In this document: positions 1 through 9,825 of the stretch, one piece after another
How the letters are laid out: each line of letters opens with the position of its first letter
Numbering within the stretch: the first letter of the stretch is position 1
Assembly (NCBI RefSeq): GCF_001279525.1
Contig: NZ_LGDY01000109.1
Location: forward strand, 15,934-79,933
Source: Nocardia sp. NRRL S-836
GTDB lineage: Bacteria; Actinomycetota; Actinomycetes; Mycobacteriales; Pseudonocardiaceae
DNA length: 64,000 nucleotides
Direction: 5' to 3'
The notes under the pieces: model-generated
What the model was told of the DNA's origin: nothing
Databases searched by the model: none
What the model saw: the letters and a program-made list of their open reading frames with translations, nothing else
Position numbers and translations under genes: made by a program

Positions 1-987
1 CAGGCGGCCCTGGTCCATCGACGTCGCGGCGAGCGCGGGGAAGCCGATCACGTCGCCCACGGCGTAGATGTGCTCGACCGGTGTGCGGTAGTGCTCGTCA
101 ACGCTGAGCCGGCCGCGGCGGTCGGCCTCCAGCCCGGCGGCGGCGAGGTCGAGCTGGTCGGTGCAGCCCTGCCGGCCGGCCGAGTACATGACGGCGGCGG
201 CCGGGATGCGCTTGCCGGAGGCCAGCGTCGTGATCGTGCCGGAGTCGGACACCGAGACGTCGACGACCTTCTCGTCGAACCGGAACGTGACGGCGAGGTC
301 GCGCAGGTGGAACTTCAGCGACTCCACGATCTCCGGGTCGCAGAAGTCCAGCATCTTCTCCCGCTGCTCGACGACCGTGACGCGGGTGCCGAGCGCGGCG
401 AACATCGACGCGTACTCGATGCCGATCACGCCCGCGCCGACCACGACCAGCGACGACGGGATCTCCTGCAACGCGAAGACCTCGTCGGAGTCGAGGATCC
501 GCTCCTCGTCGAAGTCCACCACGGACGGACGGGCCGGCGTCGTGCCGGTCGCGATGACCACGAACTCGCCGCTGATCGTCGTGCGGTCCCCGCGGTGGGT
601 GCCCTCCACGGCGACGGTGTGCGCGTCCACGAACCGGCCGAAGCCGTTGAGCAGGTCGATGCCGTTGCGGTGCAGCTGCGCGCGCACGACCTGGACCTCG
701 CGGCCGATCACGTGCTGCGTGCGGGCCATCAGGTCGCTGATCGTGATGTCCTGCTTGACCCGGTAGCTCGCGCCGTAGAGCTCGCGCTGGCTCATGCCGG
801 TCAGGTACATCACGGCTTCGCGCAGCGTCTTCGACGGGATCGTGCCGGTGTTCGCGCAGACGCCACCGACCATCTCCTGCTTGTCGATGATCGCCACGCG
901 CTTGCCCAGTTTCGCACCCGCGATCGCCGCCTTCTGGCCGCCGGGGCCGGAGCCGATGACGATCAGGTCGTAGTCGTACGACGTCAT
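1..987 (-). CDS. sthA: Si-specific NAD(P)+ transhydrogenase, 5' part only
   Basis: Soluble flavoprotein that exchanges hydride between NADH and NADP+ in the cytoplasm. The first 329 residues are present; the C-terminal dimerisation domain lies beyond base 1. The N-terminal FAD-binding glycine motif (GSGPGG, about residues 12-17) is followed by [13 protein letters not shown] near residue 41. That motif keeps only one of the two redox cysteines of the lipoamide-dehydrogenase family, the signature of transhydrogenases rather than disulfide reductases. The second Rossmann motif [17 protein letters not shown] and the FAD motif [13 protein letters not shown] are also visible. It closely resembles actinobacterial SthA from memory. 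Start ATG at 987; the next gene upstream on the same strand ends 78 bases away. Confidence 0.93.
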   Translation of the reverse strand, partial: MTSYDYDLIVIGSGPGGQKAAIAGAKLGKRVAIIDKQEMVGGVCANTGTIPSKTLREAVMYLTGMSQRELYGASYRVKQDITISDLMARTQHVIGREVQVVRAQLHRNGIDLLNGFGRFVDAHTVAVEGTHRGDRTTISGEFVVIATGTTPARPSVVDFDEERILDSDEVFALQEIPSSLVVVGAGVIGIEYASMFAALGTRVTVVEQREKMLDFCDPEIVESLKFHLRDLAVTFRFDEKVVDVSVSDSGTITTLASGKRIPAAAVMYSAGRQGCTDQLDLAAAGLEADRRGRLSVDEHYRTPVEHIYAVGDVIGFPALAATSMDQGRL

Positions 988-1065
988 GGTCGGCAGCCTA
1001 CTCAGCGCGCACCGGTTCCACCCCTGAACGAAAGATGAACCCGCTGGACGGGGGGCCGGTGGCGG

Positions 1066-2106
1066 TCAGCCGGTGAGCAGCGCCAGACCGCACGCCGCGG
1101 CCCTCGCCGGCAGCTTCAGGATCAGGTCCAGCAACCGCGCCGCCGCGCGGTACTCGGCCACCCGGTCGGCGAAGGGCCGGGTCACGATGTCGCGCACGGC
1201 TCCGGGACTCAGGCGTTCGTAGGCGGGAACGGTGTCGTTGGCGAGGAAGTCCCAGCGGGCCAGGCGGTCCGCGTAGTTGAACGCGGGCAGCGGGCCGCAC
1301 AGCAGCGGCCGGTACTGCGCCGGGGTCTTCGCGCCCGGCACGGGCATCGGTCCCGCCACCGTCATCGCGTAGGTGACGATCTCGCCGGGCGGCAGCAGCC
1401 GGGCGCGCATCCGGTCGAACTGGTCGGGGATCACCAGGTTCTGCTCGCGGTTGGAGAACGCCAGCACCGCCCGTGCCGGGTCGGCCCAGGCCGCGGTCGT
1501 CGCCGCGTCGATGATCCCGGCGTCGCGCATCTCCTCGACGGCCGCGACGCCACCGCCGAGGTAGGCGGCGTGCATCGCGCCGAGGTCCATGAAGATGTGC
1601 TTCTGCATCGACATCAGCATCGTGGAGAAGTACCGGAACTCCGGCAGCGTGCCGAGGTCGAGCATGCCGGCGGCGAACGCGGGCGCGCCGATGTTCGCGA
1701 ACCCCATCCACCGCAACGTGTCCGGGTGGGCGAGGTAGAGCCGCGCGTAGAAGTCGTAGACGGCGAAGATGATCGGCCGGTTGTGCTCGGCGGTGCGCTG
1801 CGGGTCCCAGTCGGCGAGCCGCACGCCCGCGTCGTCGGCGGCGCGGACGATCCAGTACTGCCACAGCAGCGCCTGGTAGCGGGTCGGGTGCAGGCCCCGC
1901 GAGCGGGCCGAGTCGAGCGCGCGTTCCAGCTCGACCCGGTCGGTCGGCAGGTCGGGGTGCACGCCACCGCGCTGCTCACCGTTCCCGTTGAGCAGTGGCA
2001 GATCCAGGAAACCGGCCGGTTCCGCCTTCGTGGCGCTCATGCTGCCGAGCACGAGCGCCACCACCACCATCAGCACGCGCATGAAAGCGAACTGTAGTAG
2101 CCGCAC
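1066..2106 (-). CDS. secreted protein of unknown function
   Basis: 346 residues. A hydrophobic N-terminus (about residues 8-26, ending SMSATKA) looks like a Sec signal peptide. The mature part is mostly helical. It carries the stretches AEHNRPIIFAVYDFYARLY, HPDTLRWMGFANIGAPAFAAG and AFSNREQNLVIPDQFDRM. These recall the layout of the DUF2515 (YppC-like) family, which also has an N-rich 'EHN' helix and a late 'EQN' helix; I treat that only as a hint. No catalytic motif is recognisable. The ATG at 2106 has a poor ribosome binding site, and an ATG eight codons in is an alternative start. It may be co-transcribed with sthA, which follows after 78 bases. Confidence 0.75.
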   Translation of the reverse strand: MRLLQFAFMRVLMVVVALVLGSMSATKAEPAGFLDLPLLNGNGEQRGGVHPDLPTDRVELERALDSARSRGLHPTRYQALLWQYWIVRAADDAGVRLADWDPQRTAEHNRPIIFAVYDFYARLYLAHPDTLRWMGFANIGAPAFAAGMLDLGTLPEFRYFSTMLMSMQKHIFMDLGAMHAAYLGGGVAAVEEMRDAGIIDAATTAAWADPARAVLAFSNREQNLVIPDQFDRMRARLLPPGEIVTYAMTVAGPMPVPGAKTPAQYRPLLCGPLPAFNYADRLARWDFLANDTVPAYERLSPGAVRDIVTRPFADRVAEYRAAARLLDLILKLPARAAACGLALLTG

Positions 2107-2268
2107 ATGTGTTCGTTGTCCGTTGTGAGACCGTGGCGAAGATGTTTTGCGTTTTCGTTAGCTTGGGACCGCTATTCGGTTCGTGGAATTCGACTTGAGT
2201 AAGCCGATTGACCGTCACCCTTTCGGGCAATTGGATTAACGGCGTGTGTTCGGGCACCCGGCTGTACG

Positions 2269-2946
2269 GTGCCGGACGTGAGTGGCAAAGACGCGGTGGT
2301 CGACGCCGTCCGCAGCGGGCTGGCCGAGCTGGCCGACCCGGTCAAGGCACCCGAGATGCAGGCGTACATGAAGTCCGACATGCCGTTCCTGGGCGTGCGG
2401 AAGCCGCAGCGCGCGGCCTTGCTGAAGACGCTGCCGCGAATCGACGACCGCGATGAATGGCTCGACGCGGTGCAGACGTTGTGGCGTGACGCGGTTTTTC
2501 GCGAGGAACGGTACGTGGCGCTGTCGTTGAGCGGGGACAAACGATTTCAGTCCGTCGAGCTCATGCCGTGGTTCGACGAGATGGTCGTGACCGGTGCGTG
2601 GTGGGACTACGTCGACGAGATCGCGTCGAAACGGGTGGGCCCGTTGCTGCGGACGGCACCCGAGGTGGTGCGGCCGATGATGCTGAGGTGGTCGGCCGAC
2701 CCGGACCGGTGGCGGCGGCGGACGTCGGTCCTCTGCCAGCTGGGGTTCCGCGCGGCCACCGACGAGGAGCTGCTGACCGCGTGCGTCGACGCCAACGCGG
2801 ACGACCCGGACTTCTTCCTGCGCAAGGGGATCGGGTGGGCGTTGCGCGACTACGCGAAGACCGATCCGGGATGGGTGCGGGCGTTCGTCGCGGCACGGCC
2901 GGGGCTGTCGCCGTTGTCACGGCGCGAGGCGCTCAAACACCTCTAG
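2269..2946 (+). CDS. DNA alkylation repair protein, AlkD-like
   Basis: 225 residues, matching the HEAT-repeat DNA glycosylase family AlkD, which excises bulky or cationic alkylated bases such as N3- and N7-alkylpurines without base flipping. Diagnostic segments are the N-terminal YMKSDMPFLGVRKPQRA, the central TGAWWDYVDEIASKRVG and the C-terminal FFLRKGIGWALRDYAKTDP. In this family those helices hold the catalytic Asp and DNA-contacting Trp/Arg residues. The start is GTG at 2269; a second GTG at 2278 is possible. It diverges from the secreted protein at 1066-2106 across a 162-base gap. The acetyltransferase starts 10 bases after its stop, so the two are probably one transcript. Confidence 0.9.
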   Translation: MPDVSGKDAVVDAVRSGLAELADPVKAPEMQAYMKSDMPFLGVRKPQRAALLKTLPRIDDRDEWLDAVQTLWRDAVFREERYVALSLSGDKRFQSVELMPWFDEMVVTGAWWDYVDEIASKRVGPLLRTAPEVVRPMMLRWSADPDRWRRRTSVLCQLGFRAATDEELLTACVDANADDPDFFLRKGIGWALRDYAKTDPGWVRAFVAARPGLSPLSRREALKHL

Positions 2947-2956
2947 GGTCGATCGC

Positions 2957-3520
2957 ATGAGGGGGACGCACGTACGGCTGGAGCCGCTGTCGCTGTCGCA
3001 CGCCGAGGGCCTGTTCGAGGTCACCCGCGACCCGGACCTCTGGACGTGGCTGCTGAGCAGCCGGCCGCGCGACGTCGAGGAGATGCGCCGGTGGGTCGCC
3101 GCGGCCATCGGGTCGAGGGAGGCCTACGCGCAGATCGAGGTCGCCTCGGGCCGTGTGGTGGGCACGACCTCGTTCTACGAGGTGGTGCCGGAACACCGCA
3201 GGCTGGTGATCGGCTACACGATCGTCGGCAGCGAGTGGCACGGCACCGCGATCAACCCCGAGGCCAAGCTGCTGCTGCTCACCGAGGCCTTCGAGAACCG
3301 CGGCGCGGTGCGGGTGGGCTGGTACACCGACGCGGCGAACGTGCGGTCGCAGCGCGCCATCGAGAAGCTCGGCGCGGTGCGGGACGGCGTGCTGCGGGCG
3401 AACACCACCCGGCCGGACGGCTCCCAGCGTGACACGGTCGTCTACTCGATGCTCGCCGGCGAGTGGCCGGCGGCACGCGAACGGCTCGCTAGCCGTGCTT
3501 CGCGCGCCCCGAGTAGGTGA
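2957..3520 (+). CDS. GNAT N-acetyltransferase, RimJ/RimL type
   Basis: 187 residues with the RimJ/RimL-like GNAT fold: an N-terminal RLEPLSLSHAEGLFEV strand-helix, a central VGTTSFYEVVPEHRRLVIGY sheet, and an acetyl-CoA binding helix around NVRSQRAIEKLGAVRDGVL. Members acetylate N-terminal amines of proteins or small amines; the substrate here is unknown. It begins 10 bases after the AlkD-like gene. Its last 32 bases overlap the convergent small exported-protein gene at 3489-3986, so the last few residues (SRASRAPSR) are probably a non-conserved tail. Confidence 0.88.
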   Translation: MRGTHVRLEPLSLSHAEGLFEVTRDPDLWTWLLSSRPRDVEEMRRWVAAAIGSREAYAQIEVASGRVVGTTSFYEVVPEHRRLVIGYTIVGSEWHGTAINPEAKLLLLTEAFENRGAVRVGWYTDAANVRSQRAIEKLGAVRDGVLRANTTRPDGSQRDTVVYSMLAGEWPAARERLASRASRAPSR

Positions 3521-3986
3521 GCGGGAAGACCAGCTCGCTGCACGCGGCCGGCACGTCCACGGCGACCTGGACCTTCATGGTCACCTCGACCGCTCCCCCG
3601 GCCGGGATCTCCACGACGTCGGTCAGCGGCACGACGCTCAGCACACCGGCCGGGCAGCCCGCGACGCGCTGCTGCGTGGCGTCGAGCGGCTGCCCCGGCA
3701 CGGCGGACAGGCTCTCGACGATGATGTCGACGGCGTTGGGGTTCGACAACCGCACCGTGCGCTTGCCCTCGGCACCCGGCGTGAGCTCCACCGGGGCACC
3801 GGAGATGTCGTTGATCTCGAACGGCTTGAGCTGCTGCATGCCGGACTCGCCGCTGCTCACCGAGTACGCCATCGCGGGAACCTGCGGTTCGGGCCACGTC
3901 AGGTGCATGGCCGCCACCACGGCCGCACCGACCATGAGGATCGTCAGCGAGACGGCGATCTCCAGTCGAGGACCCAAACTACGCAT
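3489..3986 (-). CDS. small exported beta-sandwich-like protein, paralogue E of the 3.5-5.9 kb cluster
   Basis: 165 residues. A hydrophobic segment (about residues 10-27) forms a signal anchor or uncleaved signal peptide. The remainder is strand-rich, with an RLSNPNAVDIIVESL motif and two cysteines (AGCPAG and AACSELVF), ending LVFPLTYSGRAKHG. The end is nearly the same as that of the protein at 5079-5468 (LTFPLTYSGTATKP), and the NPN motif is shared with the proteins at 5472 and 4627, so these are paralogues. The two cysteines sit at equivalent places in all four and probably form a disulfide outside the cell. The gene lies 284 bases downstream of the four-gene operon. Function unknown. Confidence 0.8.
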   Translation of the reverse strand: MRSLGPRLEIAVSLTILMVGAAVVAAMHLTWPEPQVPAMAYSVSSGESGMQQLKPFEINDISGAPVELTPGAEGKRTVRLSNPNAVDIIVESLSAVPGQPLDATQQRVAGCPAGVLSVVPLTDVVEIPAGGAVEVTMKVQVAVDVPAACSELVFPLTYSGRAKHG

Positions 3987-4234
3987 GGCGCAACTCTCCA
4001 GAGTTGTTGCTCCAGGCGGTGGGTTCGCCTCTAGCTCCCCACCGGACCGGCGACCAGACTCGCCCGGTGGTTCATCGCTTCGCCCCTCGGCCCAGCGGGC
4101 CGCGCCGCCAATCTTGGAGAACCTTCACGTACTGCGCAAGCGTCTGACGGGCGCCGATTTCCCTGTGTAATGCGGGACCTTCGGCACCTTGACAGCTACG
4201 CAGGGCTACCACCTGCTGGTTTGATTCCGAATCC

Positions 4235-4258
4235 CGATCGGCGACATTCAGCCGATCG
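4235..4258 (-). terminator. hairpin downstream of the exported-protein operon
   Basis: Perfect 8-bp inverted repeat (CGATCGGC / GCCGATCG) with an 8-base loop, 12 bases after the stop of the gene at 4271-4630. There is no clear T tract, so the terminator call is moderate. Confidence 0.45.
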
Positions 4259-4270
4259 AGCGAACTTCGG

Positions 4271-4630
4271 TCAGCAGACCTTCACGATCACCGCACTGGC
4301 CCACGTGGTCCCGGCCAGCGCCTGCACCCGCGCACGCTTCACACCCCCGCCGGACACGGCGTACGACGTGCCGGTGACGCGCACAGGGGTGGTGAAGTTC
4401 GAGTTGCCGTTGCCGGCGTTGTCGCTCCACGAGACGTTGTAGCCGGTGGCGCCGATGACGGCCGTCCACGAGATCGTGGTCGCCGTGCACGCCACACCGG
4501 TCACGTCGGCCAGCAGGCCGCCCTTGGCACCGGCCGGTCCGGCCGACGACGTCTGCCAGGCCGCCGACGCGGGCTGTGCCACCGCCACGGCGAGGCACAG
4601 CACCGCGGCGGCGACCACCGGGCGCCTCAC
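4271..4630 (-). CDS. small secreted fibronectin-III-like protein
   Basis: 119 residues from GTG at 4630, which overlaps the TGA of the preceding gene (GTGA, 4 bases), so translation is coupled. The signal peptide has a hydrophobic core VVAAAVLCLAVAVA and a likely cleavage after QPASA. The mature domain has the fibronectin-III pattern: TISWTAVIGATGYNVSW in the first half, then TPVRVTGTSYAVSGGG, and a final YxV-like strand at RVQALAGTTWA. It begins AAWQTSSAGPAG, reminiscent of the AAWSSTGTGS start of two operon mates. Two cysteines (GVAC and the terminal KVC) may pair. It is the last of four coupled genes. Role unknown; an extracellular adhesive or structural role is inference. Confidence 0.75.
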   Translation of the reverse strand: MRRPVVAAAVLCLAVAVAQPASAAWQTSSAGPAGAKGGLLADVTGVACTATTISWTAVIGATGYNVSWSDNAGNGNSNFTTPVRVTGTSYAVSGGGVKRARVQALAGTTWASAVIVKVC

Positions 4631-5082
4631 GTCCCGCTCGCGATCGTGACCGTCACCGGCACGGCGATCGCCACGTTCTGGCAGGTGTTCGGCGCGTCCA
4701 GCCCCATGGCCACGGTGAACGGGACGGCCACCGGGTCGCTCTGCGCGGCGAGCGCGGTGCCGGGGGCGAACGCGGTGAACGTGACGCCGCAGCTGCTCCC
4801 GTTCGGTGCGATCGACGTGACCCGCACCGGGTACGGGTTGGGGTTGGCGACGGTGACGACCGCCGTGCCCGTGCCGCCGGGGAAGAGCAGGCCGGTGGTG
4901 ACCGCGCCGCCGGTCACCACCGGAGCCAGTGCGGTGCCCGCCTTCGTGGTGGCGCTGCCGGTGCCGGAGCTCGTCCACGCCGCGTAGGCGACCCCCGGAC
5001 CGAGCGCGGCCGTCGCGACCGCGAACACGATGACGCCTCGGCGGACGTACCGCCTGCGGACGAGCTCCCTGAAGCTGATCAT
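4627..5082 (-). CDS. small secreted protein, paralogue C (AYAAW signal type)
   Basis: 151 residues. The N-terminus is positively charged (RRRYVRRG), followed by a hydrophobic stretch and the junction GVAYAAWTSSGTGSA. That junction nearly matches GVAYAAWSSTGTGSG in the protein at 5472-5912. The mature region contains FPGGTGTAVVTVANPNPYPV and the cysteine pair SSCGV / NTCQNV. The ATG at 5082 overlaps the stop of the preceding gene (ATGA). The signal junction resembles the idea of SipW-type exported fibre proteins (AYAxF/W after the cleavage site), but no dedicated signal peptidase gene is in the window. Function unknown. Confidence 0.8.
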   Translation of the reverse strand: MISFRELVRRRYVRRGVIVFAVATAALGPGVAYAAWTSSGTGSATTKAGTALAPVVTGGAVTTGLLFPGGTGTAVVTVANPNPYPVRVTSIAPNGSSCGVTFTAFAPGTALAAQSDPVAVPFTVAMGLDAPNTCQNVAIAVPVTVTIASGT

Positions 5083-5468
5083 GGCTTGGTCGCCGTTCCC
5101 GAGTAGGTGAGGGGGAAGGTGAGGTTCTTGCAGGCGTCCGGGGCCGAGGCGGCCATCCGGACGGTGAGCGGCACGTCGGCGGAACCGTTCTTGGCGACGA
5201 GCACCGGTGTCGCCGGCGCGGTCACGGTCACCGCGGTCGCCGGGCACCGCGAGGAGGGCCGGCCGACCGCCGCGTCGAGGCGGGTGACCAGGATGTCCAC
5301 GTTGGTGGGGTTGGTGACCCGGACCTTCCGGGTCACCGTCCCACCGGGCACCAACCCCGTCGCCGCGCCGACGTCCGCGATCGTGAACGCCTTGCCGGGG
5401 CTCTCGGCCGCACTGGGCAGTGGCGCGAGCACCAGCAGTGCGGCGAGCACGGCCAGGGAGCGGCGCAT
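5079..5468 (-). CDS. small secreted protein, paralogue B
   Basis: 129 residues with a standard Sec signal peptide (SLAVLAALLVLAPLPSAA, cleavage near AAES). The mature part is beta-rich: VPGGTVTRKVRVTNPTNVDILV, then cysteines in SRCPAT and DACKNLTF, and the terminal FPLTYSGTATKP shared with the protein at 3489-3986. It begins 3 bases after the stop of the gene at 5472-5912 and overlaps the next start by four bases. The repeated order (long AYAAW type, then short FPLTYSG type) suggests duplication of a two-gene unit. No enzymatic motif is seen. Confidence 0.8.
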   Translation of the reverse strand: MRRSLAVLAALLVLAPLPSAAESPGKAFTIADVGAATGLVPGGTVTRKVRVTNPTNVDILVTRLDAAVGRPSSRCPATAVTVTAPATPVLVAKNGSADVPLTVRMAASAPDACKNLTFPLTYSGTATKP

Positions 5469-5471
5469 CGC

Positions 5472-5912
5472 TCACGCAGCCGATTCGAGCGTGGCGGTGA
5501 GCGGCAGGGTGAAGGTCTGGGCCTTGCACTCGTTCGTCGCGGTGGTGCTCATGGTCGCCTGCAACGTGTAGGTGCCGGACTGGCCGGTGGTGATCGTGCC
5601 GGTCGGGTTGGTCACGGCCGGGCTGGTGACGGTGCCGGCGGCGCACCCGCCGACGAGGTCCGACGCCCCCGCGGAGATCCCGGTGACTCTGACCGGGTAG
5701 GCGTTCGGGTTGTTGATCGTCACCTGGAAGCTCACGGTGCGGCCGGGGTACAGGCCGCCGGAGCCGTCGACCGGGGTGATCGTCGAGGCGATCTCCTGGG
5801 TCGAGGCGACCTTGCCGGAGCCGGTGCCGGTGCTGGACCAGGCCGCGTAGGCGACGCCGCCACCGACGGCGACGACGGCGACTGCTGCGATGACGGCGGT
5901 GCGCTTGTGCAT
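5472..5912 (-). CDS. small secreted protein, paralogue A (first gene of the operon)
   Basis: 146 residues from ATG at 5912, chosen because a strong ribosome binding site (AGGGGAG) precedes it; an in-frame ATG at 5975 has none. Residues about 6-22 are hydrophobic and end in GGGVAYAAWSSTGTGSG. The mature part has LYPGRTVSFQVTINNPNAY and a cysteine pair (VGGCAAG / NECKAQ), with the final strand TFTLPLTATL. It leads the operon 5472-5079-4627-4271. A surface matrix or appendage subunit is a plausible role by analogy with other clustered small beta-sandwich proteins, but there is no direct evidence. Confidence 0.82.
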   Translation of the reverse strand: MHKRTAVIAAVAVVAVGGGVAYAAWSSTGTGSGKVASTQEIASTITPVDGSGGLYPGRTVSFQVTINNPNAYPVRVTGISAGASDLVGGCAAGTVTSPAVTNPTGTITTGQSGTYTLQATMSTTATNECKAQTFTLPLTATLESAA

Positions 5913-6087
5913 GGAGGTTCTCCCCTGTGGAGGTGCTGCCCGGTGGGTACGGCAGCAAGTTTGAAGAACCCTCAACCACTACACAGCGTGCACAAGACTC
6001 GTGAACAGGTGCCTGGTCGGCACTGTTGTCAACCCGCATCCGGCGGCTATTCGCGTACGCGGACTGGAGGTATCCGGTCCCGTGACG

Positions 6088-6127
6088 CCGTGAGGCCCGG
6101 GATTCCGCGGAATCCCGGGCCTCACGG
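6088..6127 (-). terminator. 40-bp perfect palindrome downstream of pheT
   Basis: Two perfectly complementary 20-base arms with no unpaired spacer, starting 11 bases past the pheT stop. This is the expected place for an intrinsic terminator of the pheST transcript. It also separates pheT from the promoter region of the exported-protein operon at 5913-6087. No T tract follows. Confidence 0.75.
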
Positions 6128-6138
6128 TGTGTGACTGA

Positions 6139-8616
6139 TCAGGCGCGCAGTGCCGCACCCAGACGTTCGCCGGCGGCGGCAACGGCGGCGTCACGGGCCG
6201 ACGTCGCCTCCTCCACCGTGAGCGTGCGATCGGGCGCACGGAAGCGCAGCGAGTACGCGAGCGACTTCTTGCCCTCGCCGACCTGCTCGCCGGTGTAGAC
6301 GTCGAACAGGCGGATGTCCTCCAGCAGCTCGCCCGCGGCCGCGCGCAGGACGTCCGACACCGACTGCACCGGCACGGACGCGTCGACGACGAGCGCCACG
6401 TCCAGCAGCACCGGCGGGTACGGCGACACCGTCGGCGCCGGGCGGTGGTCGTCCAGCGGCAGCGCGTCGAGGTCGAGCTCGAACGCCACGGTCCGCTTGG
6501 GCAGCCCCAGCGCCTCGACCACCTTCGGGTGCAGCTCACCGGCGTGGCCCACGGGCCAGTCGCCGACACGCAGCTCGGCACACCGGCCGGGGTGCCACGG
6601 CAGCAGGTCCGAGGCCACCACGCGCAGCGTCACGCCGTACGCGGCACCGGCCCGGCGGGCGGCCTCGACCGCGTCCGACCAGTCGGCCACGCGGCCCTTG
6701 CCCCACCAGCCCGCGAGCTCGCGGTGCCCGGTCAGCACGCCCGCGACGTGCAGCGGCTGCTGCGGCAGCGCGGCGAGCATCGAGGCCACCTCGGCCTCGG
6801 TGGGACGGCGGTCGACACCCAGCACGGGCACCGGAACCTGTTGTGCGCGCGGCAGGGTCACCTGCGCGATGTTGTACAGCGCGACGTCGCGGGCGCCACG
6901 GGCCAGGTTGCGCTGCAGCGTCTCCAGCAGGCCCGGCAGCAGCGTCGTGGCGAGGACGTTCTTGTCCGCCTCCAACGGGTTCAGCACGCCCACGGTGTCG
7001 CGGCGGACGTCGCCCTCCGCGAGACCGAACGCGTCGAACACCGACGGGTCGATGAACGGGAACGGCTTGACCTCGACGAAGCCGTCCTCGGCCAGCGTGC
7101 GCCACACGGTGCGGCGGCGGCGCTGCTGCTCGGTCAGGCCACGACCGGCGGGTGCGGGCGGCAGCACCGAGGGGATCGTGTCGTAGCCCTCCAGCCGCAG
7201 CACCTCCTCCACCAGGTCGGCGGGCTGCCCGAGGTCGGCACGCCACGTCGGCGGCACCGCGGTGACGAGCGTCTGACCGTCGTCCGAGGTGGTCACCGAG
7301 ACCTGGCAGCCGATCTGGCCGAGCCGCCGCGCCGTGACGCCGCGGGCGTAGCGGACGCCGGCGACGCGGTCGGGCAGGTCGATCGGCATCGAGACGGGCT
7401 CGGGCAGCACGGGCGTGCCCACGTCGGTGCGGCCCGGCTTGATCGCGCCGTCGCCGTAGTGCACCAGCAGCTTCGCGGCGCGTTCCAGCGCCACCGGCGC
7501 CAGTGCGGGGTCGACCGTGCGCTCGAAGCGCTTGGCGGCCTCCGACGGGAGCTTGTGGCGGCGGACCGTGCGGGCGATGGACGCCGGGTCCCAGTTCGCC
7601 GCTTCCAGCAGGATGTCCGAGGAGCTGTCGCGGACCTCGGTCGACGCGCCGCCCATGACACCGGCCAGTGAAACGACTCCGGAGTCGTCGGCGATGACGA
7701 TGTCATCGACATCCAACGCACGAACAGCGTCGTCCAGCGTCGTGAGCTTCTCGCCCGCGGCGGCCCTGCGCACGGTCAGCGGACCGGACAACGCCGCCGC
7801 GTCGAACGCGTGCAGCGGCTGACCGAGCTCGAGCATCACGTAGTTCGTCACGTCGACGGGCAGCGAGATGGAGCGCATGCCGGCCAGCATCAGGCGGCGG
7901 CGCATCCACCACGGCGTGGGCGCGGTCGGGTCCACACCGGACACCCGGCGGGCCACGAAGCGCGAGCAGCCGTTGCGGTCCTCGATCCGGACCGGCCAGG
8001 CCTCGCCCTCGGGCTCGGGGACCTCGGCGAGGCCGGGGTCGCCGAACGGCACGTCCAGCGCGCAGGCGATCTCACGGGCCAGGCCGCGCACCGAGAACGC
8101 GTAGCCGCGGTCGGGCGTCGGCGAGACCTCGATGATGCTGTCGTCGAGGTCGAGCAGCTCCATCGCGTCGTCGCCGGGCGTGGCGGTGCCCGAGGGCAGC
8201 ACGAGGATGCCGGAGTGGTCGTCGCCGATGCCGAGCTCGTCGGCGGCGCAGATCATGCCCTCCGACGTGCGGCCGTAGGTCTTGCGCGCGGAGATCGCGA
8301 ACCCGCCGGGCAGCACGGCGCCGGGCAGCGCGACGACGACCGAGTCGCCCTCGACGAAGTTCGTGGCGCCGCAGATGATGTTGTTGACCTGCTCGGGGCC
8401 GACCTCGACCTTGCAGTAGCGGATCGGCTTCTTGAACTCGGTGAGCTCCTCGATCTCCACGACGCGACCGGCGACGATCGGGCCGGTCACGGGACCGAGC
8501 GGGCTCACCTCCTCGACCTCGATGCCGATGCGCACGAACGCCTCGGCGAGCTCGTCAGGGGTGGGGACTTCGTCGAAACCGAGGTGTTCGACCAGCCAGC
8601 TGACCGGGATGCGCAT
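6139..8616 (-). CDS. pheT: phenylalanine--tRNA ligase beta subunit
   Basis: 825 residues, the usual bacterial length. PheT forms the alpha2-beta2 synthetase with PheS; it binds tRNA-Phe and edits mischarged Tyr-tRNA. The start MRIPVSWLVEHLGF at 8616 is the canonical family N-terminus. An EMAP/tRNA-binding domain follows, with VGPEQVNNIICGATNF and YGRTSEGMICAADELG. The B3/4 editing domain and B5 domain come next, then the class II-like core and the C-terminal anticodon-binding domain (VSPYPPVLLDVALVV, ending GERLGAALRA). It begins 5 bases after the pheS stop, so the pair is one operon, ending at the palindrome at 6088-6127. Confidence 0.97.
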   Translation of the reverse strand: MRIPVSWLVEHLGFDEVPTPDELAEAFVRIGIEVEEVSPLGPVTGPIVAGRVVEIEELTEFKKPIRYCKVEVGPEQVNNIICGATNFVEGDSVVVALPGAVLPGGFAISARKTYGRTSEGMICAADELGIGDDHSGILVLPSGTATPGDDAMELLDLDDSIIEVSPTPDRGYAFSVRGLAREIACALDVPFGDPGLAEVPEPEGEAWPVRIEDRNGCSRFVARRVSGVDPTAPTPWWMRRRLMLAGMRSISLPVDVTNYVMLELGQPLHAFDAAALSGPLTVRRAAAGEKLTTLDDAVRALDVDDIVIADDSGVVSLAGVMGGASTEVRDSSSDILLEAANWDPASIARTVRRHKLPSEAAKRFERTVDPALAPVALERAAKLLVHYGDGAIKPGRTDVGTPVLPEPVSMPIDLPDRVAGVRYARGVTARRLGQIGCQVSVTTSDDGQTLVTAVPPTWRADLGQPADLVEEVLRLEGYDTIPSVLPPAPAGRGLTEQQRRRRTVWRTLAEDGFVEVKPFPFIDPSVFDAFGLAEGDVRRDTVGVLNPLEADKNVLATTLLPGLLETLQRNLARGARDVALYNIAQVTLPRAQQVPVPVLGVDRRPTEAEVASMLAALPQQPLHVAGVLTGHRELAGWWGKGRVADWSDAVEAARRAGAAYGVTLRVVASDLLPWHPGRCAELRVGDWPVGHAGELHPKVVEALGLPKRTVAFELDLDALPLDDHRPAPTVSPYPPVLLDVALVVDASVPVQSVSDVLRAAAGELLEDIRLFDVYTGEQVGEGKKSLAYSLRFRAPDRTLTVEEATSARDAAVAAAGERLGAALRA

Positions 8617-8621
8617 CCGGC

Positions 8622-9725
<1,104 letters not shown>

Positions 9726-9825
9726 TCAACTCCCCGATCCTAGTGGGTGCCCTGCCGACCGCCCCGAGCCGTTCCTTGTAAAGGGCGGCGCCGGCATGGA
9801 TCACGTCCTTAGGATGGGCGGCATC

